DNA of 6,296 nt from DASRPD01 sp035646535 (GCA_035646535.1 DASRPD010000104.1:1-6296), one strand, 5' to 3'. Positions 1-6,264 are shown, counted from the first letter of the stretch. The notes: generated from the sequence alone by a model not told the origin. Made by a program: numbers and translations.

Positions 1-73
1 CCACGAGCCGCCACCCGCGCGCTCGGAGTCGAAACGCGAGCTGCTTCTGCTCGTGCGTGAGGATGCCCGCCAT
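1..73 (-). CDS. 5' end of a leftward gene, probable insertion-sequence transposase (cut by window edge)
   Basis: Read on the minus strand, an ATG at 73-71 follows a strong Shine-Dalgarno AGGAG (85-81) with a 7-nt spacer. Twenty-four codons remain open to the window edge, starting MAGILTHEQKQLAFRLRARG and continuing WRLV. The basic, helix-forming beginning ending in RARGWRLV looks like the first part of a helix-turn-helix DNA-binding region. It resembles my memory of the N-termini of actinobacterial IS30-type transposases, where the text continues into a second HTH and a DDE core. The family rests on only 24 residues and is an inference. The start itself is well supported by the ribosome binding site. 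Its position, facing away from a neighbour that looks 5'-truncated, fits a transposase reading inward from an IS end. Another small HTH regulator remains possible. Confidence 0.5.
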   Translation of the reverse strand, partial: MAGILTHEQKQLAFRLRARGWRLV

Positions 74-82
74 GAATCTGCT

Positions 83-113
83 CCTGTGATCGAGAGGCTC
101 GGTAGTTCACAGG
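83..113 (-). promoter_or_regulatory. Inverted repeat overlapping the transposase ribosome binding site
   Basis: CCTGTGA at 83-89 and TCACAGG at 107-113 form a perfect 7-bp inverted repeat with a 17-nt loop. On a leftward transcript the 3' arm contains the AGG of the AGGAG Shine-Dalgarno (85-81) of the probable transposase. A hairpin would therefore mask the ribosome binding site. Some IS elements are known to use such hairpins to block translation from transcripts that read in from outside. The repeat could equally be an operator, or part of the IS terminal region. Confidence 0.4.
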
Positions 114-117
114 ACCA

Positions 118-1167
118 GTGCGCTCACCGGTTGGATCCGCCATCTCGAACCAGATCGCTCGCACCCCAGGCGAGCATCCCATCCAGGTCGATCGGCGCAA
201 GCTCCGCAAGGTCGATCTCCATCACCTGTCGTGGTCGCGCGTGCTCACCGAGGCGGTCAAGCAGAAGAGCCACCGCGGGGTGGCCGACGCCGACCAGGCG
301 TGGATCCTCGGCGAGCTGATCCGGTACCTCGAGCATCCCAATGCGGGTGCCATGGATTTCCAGGACATGGGCGAGCACTGGGTGCGGGTTCGTGAAGCCG
401 CCAAGGCGAGAACCTTGCGCGCCGCCGACAAGCAGGCCGTTGAAGTCGCAGGCCGATGGGAAGAGCTCCTCTCCTATGTTGCGCTCCGGCTCGGGCGTGA
501 ATTGGGAGCCGACGTTCAGGAGGTCCTATCCCGCAAGGAGGCCGCGGACCCGTCCGTTCGCATCGTTCATCTCGCTGAGCTCATGGCTACCCGAGGCACG
601 CTCGACGGTGGGGTCCGGATCCCCAACACCGTCGGCGACGTCACTGTCGTCGCGGACCTCAGGGCTCGGCAGGTGATCACATCAGTTCGGCTCTCCGCGC
701 CGCAAGAGGGCCGCCCCACAACCCGGGTCAACTGGCTGTTGCGCCAGCTCAAGAACAGTCCTGACGATGTTCGTGTCGACGCGTTCGGGTTGCGATCGCG
801 CACGTCGATGTCGGAGCTGTTGTCCGCCGCCCGGGCTAAGCCGAAGCTCCTCCTGCCTGGCGACGGCAAGGAGCTCGCGACCTTTACGATTTCCCTCGCC
901 CGCCCCATGGGCCTCAAGCGTGGGACGGGTCGTCAATCGTTCATCGCCTCAGTGCTCGGTACGATCGACGAGTTCTACAGCGAGGTCGTGCAGCAACTGC
1001 GGGAGTGGCAGCCGAAGGCGCCCGAGCTCCAGCGATCGCCCAACACGCTCGCGCGTGAGCCCACGACCGACGCATCGCCATCGGTGGGCGAGCCGGCCGT
1101 CGCGCCGCGAGAGCCGTCAGCTCCCATCGAATCGCGTCAATACCAGACGCCAGAGGGACCGGCTTGA
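118..1167 (+). CDS. Conserved actinobacterial protein of unknown function, probably 5'-truncated
   Basis: This is a 349-residue soluble protein with no signal peptide or membrane segment. From about residue 9 (ISNQIARTPGEHPI, then VDRRKLRKVDLHHLSW) through residue 298 it matches my memory of a conserved, uncharacterised family in Streptomyces and other actinobacteria. Conserved stretches include DQAWILGELIRYLEHP (59-74), GAMDFQDMG (77-85), TTRVNWLLRQLK (201-212) and PMGLKRGTGR (263-272). I recall family members carrying roughly 100 more residues upstream, and none is encoded here in any frame. The only start is GTG at 118, with AGGA just 3 nt before it, and the first eight codons look unrelated to the family. 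Residues 299-349 form a Pro/Ala/Ser-rich disordered tail. It converges with the lactonase gene across 28 nt. I know no function, and the copy may be a non-functional remnant of IS insertion. Confidence 0.7.
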   Translation: MRSPVGSAISNQIARTPGEHPIQVDRRKLRKVDLHHLSWSRVLTEAVKQKSHRGVADADQAWILGELIRYLEHPNAGAMDFQDMGEHWVRVREAAKARTLRAADKQAVEVAGRWEELLSYVALRLGRELGADVQEVLSRKEAADPSVRIVHLAELMATRGTLDGGVRIPNTVGDVTVVADLRARQVITSVRLSAPQEGRPTTRVNWLLRQLKNSPDDVRVDAFGLRSRTSMSELLSAARAKPKLLLPGDGKELATFTISLARPMGLKRGTGRQSFIASVLGTIDEFYSEVVQQLREWQPKAPELQRSPNTLAREPTTDASPSVGEPAVAPREPSAPIESRQYQTPEGPA

Positions 1168-1195
1168 GCACTCGGGCGGGCGGATGGGCCGACAG

Positions 1196-1918
1196 TCACC
1201 TTCGCTTTGATGGGTCAACGCGCCATTGGACGTGGTCGGTGAAGACGGTGCGATCGTGGCTGAAGTGGGCACGCGAGGGCCCGAGGGCGCGAAGGCGTTC
1301 GAGTGACTCGGCACCGGCGCGAATGAAGGACTCGTCGTGCATGTCGGCCGCGAGCACGTCGCCCGTTCGGAACTCGCCGCACGAGTAGCAGCACTGTCCG
1401 ACGATCAGCCGGCGCTCCCCGTCAGCCGCTTCGATGAGCACCGACTGATGTCCCGGTGTGTGCCCGGGAGTGAGCACGAGGTGAACGCCGGTGGCGATCT
1501 CTTCGTCGCCGTGTACGACGCGACGCCGCTTCGCGTGGATGTGGGCCCATTCCGGGATCGTGAACAACGGTTCGGTCGAGGCTTCGAGCTCGGCGGCCTG
1601 CACGTGAACCGGCACCGAGGACAGCGACCGGTTCTGGCCGCAGTGATCGAAGTGCAGGTGGGTGTTGACGATTCCCACCAGATCACGCTCGTCGATACCG
1701 GCACCGTTGAGCGCGTCGACCACGGGCACCACCGTCGGCCGGTAGAGGTCGTTGATGAGCTCGTGATCGTCGGCCACGCCGCTGTCGACGAGGAACGGGC
1801 CGTCGGGGTGTCGGACGAGGAACGCCTGGACCGGACAGTCTCGTTCGCCAGCGCGGGGATGGTCGGGTGGCAGCTTGACCGTGCCCAGGCTGAGCACGTC
1901 GATCGGGATATCGGTCAC
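1196..1918 (-). CDS. Metallo-beta-lactamase-fold hydrolase, N-acyl homoserine lactonase type
   Basis: This 240-residue cytoplasmic protein is close in length to AiiA (about 250). It has the zinc motif HLHFDH (H87, H89, D91, H92), a third-site histidine in TPGHTPGH (H153 or H157, most likely H153) and a C-terminal SHD (H221). QCCY at 175-178 aligns by spacing with the AiiA segment that carries the bridging Asp191 and Tyr194. The Tyr is kept (Y178), but the Asp position is Gln175. The family opens lactone rings, for example acyl-homoserine lactone signals, but the substrate here is unknown and could be another lactone or ester. The start is GTG at 1918-1916, 18 nt after the stop of the upstream esterase gene. 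No strong Shine-Dalgarno is visible, so translation may be coupled to that gene. Fold assignment is firm; lactonase activity is an inference. Confidence 0.85.
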   Translation of the reverse strand: MTDIPIDVLSLGTVKLPPDHPRAGERDCPVQAFLVRHPDGPFLVDSGVADDHELINDLYRPTVVPVVDALNGAGIDERDLVGIVNTHLHFDHCGQNRSLSSVPVHVQAAELEASTEPLFTIPEWAHIHAKRRRVVHGDEEIATGVHLVLTPGHTPGHQSVLIEAADGERRLIVGQCCYSCGEFRTGDVLAADMHDESFIRAGAESLERLRALGPSRAHFSHDRTVFTDHVQWRVDPSKRR

Positions 1919-1936
1919 CGTCGATCTCGCGCTCGA

Positions 1937-2956
1937 TCAGCCGCGGTCGGTTTCGACGGTGGCGACCCCGGTCACGCTCGCGTCGGAGAGGAGTCGCTCG
2001 TACGCGGATTCGCTCGCCTTGTCAGAATCGGCGCCGATGGTTGCGTCCCAGAAGTCTGTGGTCGTGGTCTCCACGACGTTGTCCCACGCGCTCTGGGGGT
2101 TCTCGTAGGGCGTGGAGTGATCCGCACCGATCAGGGTCACGAACCACTTGGGCGACTGGAGCTCGGCGTAGGCGTCGACACCGATCGGGAACGGCAACGC
2201 CGTGTCGCTCTCGCCGTGGAACACGAGGATCGGCGTGGCCCGGTCGAACAGTTCGTCGCCCGCCTCGACGAGGCGAACACCCGACAGGATCACCGTCGCG
2301 TCCACGCGTTCGTCGACACAGCATGGGGCGAACGTCACGCCGTAGGTGGTCGCGCCGCCGAGGGAATGGCCGGCGACGCCGATCCGGCCGGTGCGGACCC
2401 GCTCGAACAGGGGTGAGTCCTTGTCGTCGTTGGCCGCAGTGATCGCATCGATGACGAACGACACGTCGCCCGGTTGGTTGCTGACGTCTCCGACGTTGAA
2501 TCGCGCCTCCGGTACGTCAGCGTTGGTGAGAGGAAATGCGGGCGCGGCGACGACGTAGCCGGCCCGGGCCCACGTGGCGGCCAGCTCGGTGAGCCGCTCG
2601 GGGCGGCCGGTCGATCCGTGGGAAAGGACGACGAGGGGGAACGGGCCGGGGTCGTCGGGGTAGGCGATCGTCGTCTCGAGGGTGCGATCGGAGAGCGCCG
2701 GTGTGGCCCGGCCCTCCGCCGTGGGCCGGCTCGCGTCGACCAACGTCTCGGTCGTGGTCCGAACCTCGTAGGGCGCCGAGCCGGTGGGCTCTGCCTTTGC
2801 CTCGGTCCCGGACGCTGGTCCGCCGGCCGGCTCGGCGCTCGCGCCGTCCGAAGAGTCGGAGGAGTTGCAGGCCGCGAGGAAGAACGCGAACGTCAGTGCC
2901 GCCCCCCCGACGGCGATCGCGCGTGCGCGGCGGCGGGTCTTGGTCTGGGTTGCCAT
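1937..2956 (-). CDS. Alpha/beta-hydrolase lipoprotein, dienelactone-hydrolase/chlorophyllase-like esterase
   Basis: The 339-residue product starts at ATG 2956-2954 behind a GGGGGGA Shine-Dalgarno (2967-2961). A basic n-region, a hydrophobic stretch and the lipobox FLAAC give lipidation at C30, followed by a Ser/Gly/Ala-rich linker to about residue 62. The hydrolase domain has an oxyanion-side LSHG (111-114), the nucleophile elbow GHSLGG (S198), the probable acid D251 in HGESD and the probable catalytic H280 in GADH. Layout resembles predicted dienelactone hydrolases (COG4188 type), chlorophyllases and bacterial polyesterases. A CC pair at 212-213 may form an extracytoplasmic disulfide. It should be anchored outside the membrane and cleave esters; the natural substrate is unknown. 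The frame stays open upstream to 3628, but that stretch is antisense to the DUF3089 gene and is rejected. It is the first gene of a two-gene unit with the lactonase. Confidence 0.88.
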   Translation of the reverse strand: MATQTKTRRRARAIAVGGAALTFAFFLAACNSSDSSDGASAEPAGGPASGTEAKAEPTGSAPYEVRTTTETLVDASRPTAEGRATPALSDRTLETTIAYPDDPGPFPLVVLSHGSTGRPERLTELAATWARAGYVVAAPAFPLTNADVPEARFNVGDVSNQPGDVSFVIDAITAANDDKDSPLFERVRTGRIGVAGHSLGGATTYGVTFAPCCVDERVDATVILSGVRLVEAGDELFDRATPILVFHGESDTALPFPIGVDAYAELQSPKWFVTLIGADHSTPYENPQSAWDNVVETTTTDFWDATIGADSDKASESAYERLLSDASVTGVATVETDRG

Positions 2957-2960
2957 GGCG

Positions 2961-2967
2961 TCCCCCC
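2961..2967 (-). promoter_or_regulatory. Ribosome binding site fixing the esterase start
   Basis: On the minus strand GGGGGGA lies 4 nt before ATG 2956. It is the only purine-rich anti-Shine-Dalgarno match near this frame, and it places the lipoprotein signal peptide exactly at the N-terminus. It is the reason for choosing 2956 over upstream starts in the same open frame. Confidence 0.6.
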
Positions 2968-3014
2968 GATGTCGTGTTACCGCCGCGACGGTACCCGCCT
3001 CGGCTCCGGGTGCG

Positions 3015-3020
3015 TAGAGT
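3015..3020 (+). promoter_or_regulatory. Candidate -10 box for the DUF3089-phoD unit (leaderless type)
   Basis: TAGAGT matches the TANNNT form of an actinobacterial -10 element. It is followed by 8 nt and then ATG at 3029, the geometry expected when transcription begins at or next to the start codon. No clear -35 hexamer is visible. The same arrangement, TAGTGT-N8-GTG, precedes the last gene of the window, which strengthens both. Confidence 0.4.
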
Positions 3021-3037
3021 TGCCGACCATGCCATGA

Positions 3038-4264
3038 CTGATCGCGAGCAGGCTCCTCGCTGCCGGGTTCGTCGCCGGCCTCGTCGCCGGAGCCTGTAGC
3101 GGCGGCGGTGACGAGACCGGCAGCCCGGCCTCCGGACAGACCACCTCCACGCCGCGCCCGCCCGCCTACGCCGGGTACACGAGCCCGGTCTTCGCCGATC
3201 CGGCGCACTGGGTATGCCGCGGCGACGTCGCCGATGACCCGTGCGATGTCGACATGGACGCGACCGTGGTCGACGGCGACGGCACGACCAGGCGCGAGCG
3301 GTTCACCCCGGCGAAGGACGCTGCGATCGACTGCTTCTACGTGTACCCGACCATCTCCACGGACGAGACGGTGAACAGCGATCTGGTGCCCGGCGAGGAC
3401 CAGAAGATCTTCGTCACCCGCCAGCAAGTGGCGCGGCTGGGCAAGCACTGCCGCGTGTTCGCTCCCGTCTACCGCCAGGTCACGCTCACCGCGTTGGCGC
3501 GCAGTCTCGGTGGCGGCACGAGCGCGGGCACCGACGCCCGCGCGATGGCGTTTGATGACGTCGTCGATGCGTGGAAGCACGACATGGCGAACGACAACGG
3601 CGGTCGCGGCGTCGTGCTCGTCGGACATTCCCAGGGCGCCGGCCTGCTCAACCAGCTCGTCGCCCAGGAGATAGACCCGTCACCCGACATGCGCGCCCGG
3701 CTCGTCTCCGCCCTCCTGCTCGGCGCTTCGGTCGCGGTGCCACGTGGCACTGACGTCGGCGGTGACTTCGCGAAGGTCCCGGTCTGTCGCGCCGCGAGAC
3801 AGACGGGGTGTGTCATCAGCTACGCATCGTTCCGCGCCACGAGCCCTCCTCCCGCGAACAGCTACTTCGGGCGGCCGCGCAGCGGCGAAGGCGTTGCCGC
3901 GTGCGTCAACCCGGCCGCACCTCGCGGCGGGAAGGCACCGCTGCACTCGTACTTCCCGACGAACGGTCAGGCCCTCCCCGGCGGTGACGACGCGGCAGCC
4001 ACGTCGCCGCAGTGGGCCGAGGGCGTGGAGATCGACACCCCGTTCGTCGCGCTCCCCGGTCTCGTCAGCGCGGAATGCGTCGAAGACGAGGGGTTCTCGT
4101 ACCTGGCGCTCACGGTCCACGGTGATCCCGCCGATCCTCGCATCGACGACATCGGCGGCGACCTCACGCCCGAATGGGGCATGCACCTCGTCGATGCGAA
4201 CGTCGCCATGGGCGACCTCGTCGACCTGGTCGGTGTCCAGTCGTGCGCGTACACCACACGATGA
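3038..4264 (+). CDS. DUF3089 lipase-like alpha/beta-hydrolase lipoprotein with a disrupted 5' end
   Basis: Reading from CTG 3038 gives 408 residues: a signal peptide (IASRLLAAGFVAGLVAGAC, lipid cysteine C20), a Gly/Ser/Pro linker, then a DUF3089 domain beginning near AHWVCRGD. That domain has DCFYVYPT (about 98-105), nucleophile elbow GHSQGA (S198) and a C-terminal WGMHLVDANVAMGDLVDLV with probable catalytic H383. Many cysteines suit an exported, disulfide-bonded enzyme. The first in-frame ATG inside the gene is at 3254, but starting there would discard the signal peptide and the first part of the domain. ATG 3029 lies in the same frame behind a good -10 box, yet its third codon is TGA (3035-3037), directly before the CTG. 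The gene may therefore use CTG or TGA read-through, or carry a nonsense mutation or sequencing error. The family is lipase-like and the substrate is unknown. It overlaps phoD by 4 nt. Confidence 0.82.
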   Translation: MIASRLLAAGFVAGLVAGACSGGGDETGSPASGQTTSTPRPPAYAGYTSPVFADPAHWVCRGDVADDPCDVDMDATVVDGDGTTRRERFTPAKDAAIDCFYVYPTISTDETVNSDLVPGEDQKIFVTRQQVARLGKHCRVFAPVYRQVTLTALARSLGGGTSAGTDARAMAFDDVVDAWKHDMANDNGGRGVVLVGHSQGAGLLNQLVAQEIDPSPDMRARLVSALLLGASVAVPRGTDVGGDFAKVPVCRAARQTGCVISYASFRATSPPPANSYFGRPRSGEGVAACVNPAAPRGGKAPLHSYFPTNGQALPGGDDAAATSPQWAEGVEIDTPFVALPGLVSAECVEDEGFSYLALTVHGDPADPRIDDIGGDLTPEWGMHLVDANVAMGDLVDLVGVQSCAYTTR

Positions 4265-5828
4265 GCGACGAGCACGACGGAACGGCTCGAGAGCTCGACC
4301 GGCGCAGCTTCCTGTCCGCCGCGGGGATCGGGGTCCTGAGCCTGGCCCCGGTCGCGCGGGCCTTCCCGAGGAGCCCGGGGAGCCCGGACCCGGGATCGCC
4401 GAGTCCGTTCACGCTGGGCGTCGCTTCGGGCGACCCGCTCCCTGACTCGGTCGTGCTCTGGACGCGTCTCGCCCCGGATCCGACCGATCCGACCGGGGGA
4501 TGTCACGCCGGGACGAGACCGTGCGCTGGGAGGTCGCGGCCGACGAGCGGATGCGCAGGATCGTGCGCTCGGGTCGTGCCGTCGCGCGAGCCCGTGACGC
4601 GCACGCGGTGCACGTCGACGTCCGGGGTCTCGAACCGGCGCGCACGTACTGGTACCGCTTCCGGGCTCGCGGGAGCGCGACGGAGCCGGCACGAACCCGG
4701 ACCGCTCCCGACCCGGGGGCGATGCCCGGGCGTCTGCGGATCGGCCAGGTCTCGTGCCAGCGGATCGACCAGGGCTACTACACGGCCTATGCGGACCTCG
4801 CCGAGCATCCGCTGGACGTCGTCGTGCACCTCGGCGACTACATCTACGAGTCCTCGGGGGGACTGGTCCGGGACCACGGGCTGGCCGAGCCGGTCGACCT
4901 CGACGGCTACCGGCTTCGCTACGCCCATTACCAGCAGGATCGCGATCTCCAGGCCGCGCACGCGCTGGCGCCGTGGGTGGTCACTTGGGACGACCACGAG
5001 GTCGAGAACAACTACACGAGTGACGCCCCGGAGCCGTCCAGCGCGACGCCGGACCGGGACTCGTTCCTCCGGCGGCGGGCGGCCGCGTACCGGGCGTGGT
5101 GGGAGCACCAGCCCGTGCGGTTCGATGCGCCGACCGGTCCCGACCTGCGCATCTACCGGCGGCTACGTTTTGGCCGCCTCGCGGATCTTCACGTGCTCGA
5201 CACGCGCCAGTACCGCAGCGAGCAGTGCGGCGACGGGTTGGACGTCGGGCCGCGCTGCGAAGCGGCAAGCGAGCCCGACTTCACGGTGCTCGGTGCGCAA
5301 CAGGAGCGGTGGCTCGACAAGGGCTTACGCCAGAGCAGCACTCGATGGAACGTGCTCGCGAACCAGATCGTGATGCAGCAGTGGCGCTTCGCTCCCGGCA
5401 ACATGGTCTGGAACCTCGACCAGTGGGACGGCTACCCCGCGGCCCGGGCCCGCGTCTTCGAGAGCCTCGCCGACGCCGGCGGCACGCCGGTGGTGCTCAC
5501 CGGTGACGTGCACTCGAGCTGGGTCGGCAACCTCGCGGCCGACCTCGACGACCCCGACTCGACGCCGATCGGCGCCGAGCTCGTGGGCCCGGGCATCTCC
5601 TCGGCCCCCAGCTCCTTGCTCGCCGGGACGATCCCGACCGTGCTCGAGCAGAGTCCCCACATCCGCTGGGCCGGGGGAACCAAGCGCGGCTGGGTGCGTC
5701 ACGTCCTCACCCCGGACGACTGGCGCGCCGAGTACCGCCTGGTGGACGACGCGCTCGTCGAGGGTTCGCCGGTGCGCAGCGCGGCGACCTTCACGATCGG
5801 CCGTGACGGGAGGCTCGAAGGGCCTTAG
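4261..5828 (+). CDS. phoD: PhoD-family alkaline phosphatase/phosphodiesterase, Tat-exported, with a frameshift near 4495-4500
   Basis: ATG 4261 overlaps the upstream TGA (ATGA), so translation is probably coupled. The N-terminus carries a Tat motif, DRRSFL (13-18), a hydrophobic core and an ARA cleavage site after residue 34. A PhoD N-terminal domain follows, starting at FTLGVASGDP. At the G5 run 4495-4499 the frame moves by -1: the N-terminal 79 codons are in one frame, and the rest, from ATG 4500, in another. Restoring one base gives 522 residues, normal for the family. The catalytic domain has SCQ (C166), GDYIYE (D193, Y196), WDDHEVENN (D244, D245, N250, N251) and GDVH (D416, H418). C166, D193 and Y196 have the same spacing as the iron ligands I recall for Bacillus subtilis PhoD (Cys124, Asp151, Tyr154). 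The enzyme releases phosphate from mono- and diesters outside the cell, using Fe and Ca. As read, the gene makes no intact exported product. Confidence 0.9.
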
Positions 5829-5844
5829 CCCGGGGTCCTGCTTG

Positions 5845-5878
5845 GCTCGGTCCAGGTCCGTGCCCGTCGGAGCCGAGC
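5845..5878 (+). terminator. Possible weak hairpin after phoD
   Basis: GCTCGG (5845-5850) can pair with CCGAGC (5873-5878) across a 22-nt loop. It sits between the phoD stop and the next promoter-like box. There is no T-tract and the loop is long, so this is at best a weak termination structure. In such GC-rich DNA it may be chance. Confidence 0.2.
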
Positions 5879-5890
5879 GTCCCGAGCGCC

Positions 5891-5896
5891 TAGTGT
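5891..5896 (+). promoter_or_regulatory. Candidate -10 box for the Nfu_N-like gene (leaderless type)
   Basis: TAGTGT fits the TANNNT -10 form and is followed by 8 nt and GTG 5905. Transcription would begin at or within a few bases of the start codon, which explains the absence of a Shine-Dalgarno sequence. No -35 match is evident. The box gives this gene its own promoter, separate from phoD. Confidence 0.4.
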
Positions 5897-5904
5897 CGGC
5901 GTCC

Positions 5905-6264
5905 GTGGGACAGACGATCACCGTGGTGACGCGTCCGGGGGCATCGCCCGCGGTGCGCTTCTTCGATTGCAACCGCTCGCTCACCGGCATGGCCATCGAG
6001 CGGTACTCCTCGGCCGACGATTCTCGGCTCCGGCCGGCGGGCGAGGGGAGCGACACCGGGACCCCCCGGCCACCCGACGTGCTGGCCGGGCGGCTGTTCG
6101 CCCACGGCGCCACGTCGGTGACGGTCTATTCGAGCGTGGTCACCGTCGAAGCCCCGCCCGATCGGTGGCCCGAGCTCGAGCCCAAGGTGGTCGAGACGAT
6201 CGAGTACCTCTTCCACTACTACGGCGACGACGCCGGCTGGTCACCCGAGGCCCTCACCGCCTGA
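5905..6264 (+). CDS. Small Nfu/NifU N-terminal-domain-like protein
   Basis: This is a 119-residue cytoplasmic protein starting at GTG 5905. A GTG at 5893 would add four residues but overlaps the -10-like TAGTGT, so 5905 is preferred. Residues 5-30 (ITVVTRPGASPAVRFFDCN and after) match the opening strand of Nfu_N domains, where the usual text is TPNPNALKF. Residues 57-107 follow its second half: a small-residue helix, RLFAHGATSVTVYSSVVTVE, then DRWPELEPKVVETIEYLFHYYG. Full Nfu proteins carry a C-terminal CxxC iron-sulfur domain, which is absent here; the only cysteine is C22. Stand-alone Nfu_N proteins occur in actinobacteria, but their role is unclear, and a part in iron-sulfur cluster handling is only an inference. 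It lies 76 nt after phoD and probably has its own promoter. Confidence 0.7.
   Translation: MGQTITVVTRPGASPAVRFFDCNRSLTGMAIERYSSADDSRLRPAGEGSDTGTPRPPDVLAGRLFAHGATSVTVYSSVVTVEAPPDRWPELEPKVVETIEYLFHYYGDDAGWSPEALTA

Larger units (their letters stand above)
1..138. mobile_element. Probable end of an insertion sequence, right boundary approximate
   Basis: The probable transposase start at 73 and the point where the neighbouring gene becomes recognisable (about 139-142) bracket an IS terminus somewhere between 90 and 138. The exact end, terminal inverted repeat and target duplication cannot be defined because the other end of the element lies outside the window. The 138 boundary is simply where homology-like coding text of the neighbour begins. 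This is an inference from gene context, not a recognised IS sequence. Confidence 0.4.

Noticed and set aside
53..319. Rightward open frame over the IS-gene junction, considered as the missing N-terminus of the conserved protein joined by a frameshift
   Set aside because: Its translation after about 140 is a clear out-of-frame shadow of the real gene. The part before it is antisense to a leftward start with a strong ribosome binding site.
1337..2416. Long rightward open frame of 359 codons
   Set aside because: It is antisense to the lactonase and esterase genes, both of which have full catalytic motifs. Its translation is Arg/Val/Gly-rich with no recognisable domain, typical of GC-rich shadow frames.
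3034..3099. ATG 3034 as the DUF3089 start, in the +1-shifted frame
   Set aside because: It ends at TAG 3097-3099 after an Arg-rich run, gives no signal peptide and would need a frameshift. ATG 3029 shares the correct frame and better promoter spacing.
2957..3628. Upstream extension of the esterase frame, starting MSDEHDAATA
   Set aside because: It runs antisense through the DUF3089 gene, and the true start has a Shine-Dalgarno and signal peptide. The resemblance to the PhoD start MSDEHDG is a coincidence, because this sequence is the complement of the VVLVGHSQ coding region.
4500..5828. A separate cytoplasmic PhoD starting at ATG 4500
   Set aside because: It lacks the Tat signal and half of the N-terminal domain, both of which are present just upstream in another frame. 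There is no spaced ribosome binding site, and the Met is an internal residue of the family.
5325..6113. Leftward open frame of 262 codons
   Set aside because: It is antisense to the conserved PhoD catalytic region and the Nfu_N-like gene, and its translation has no domain or signal.
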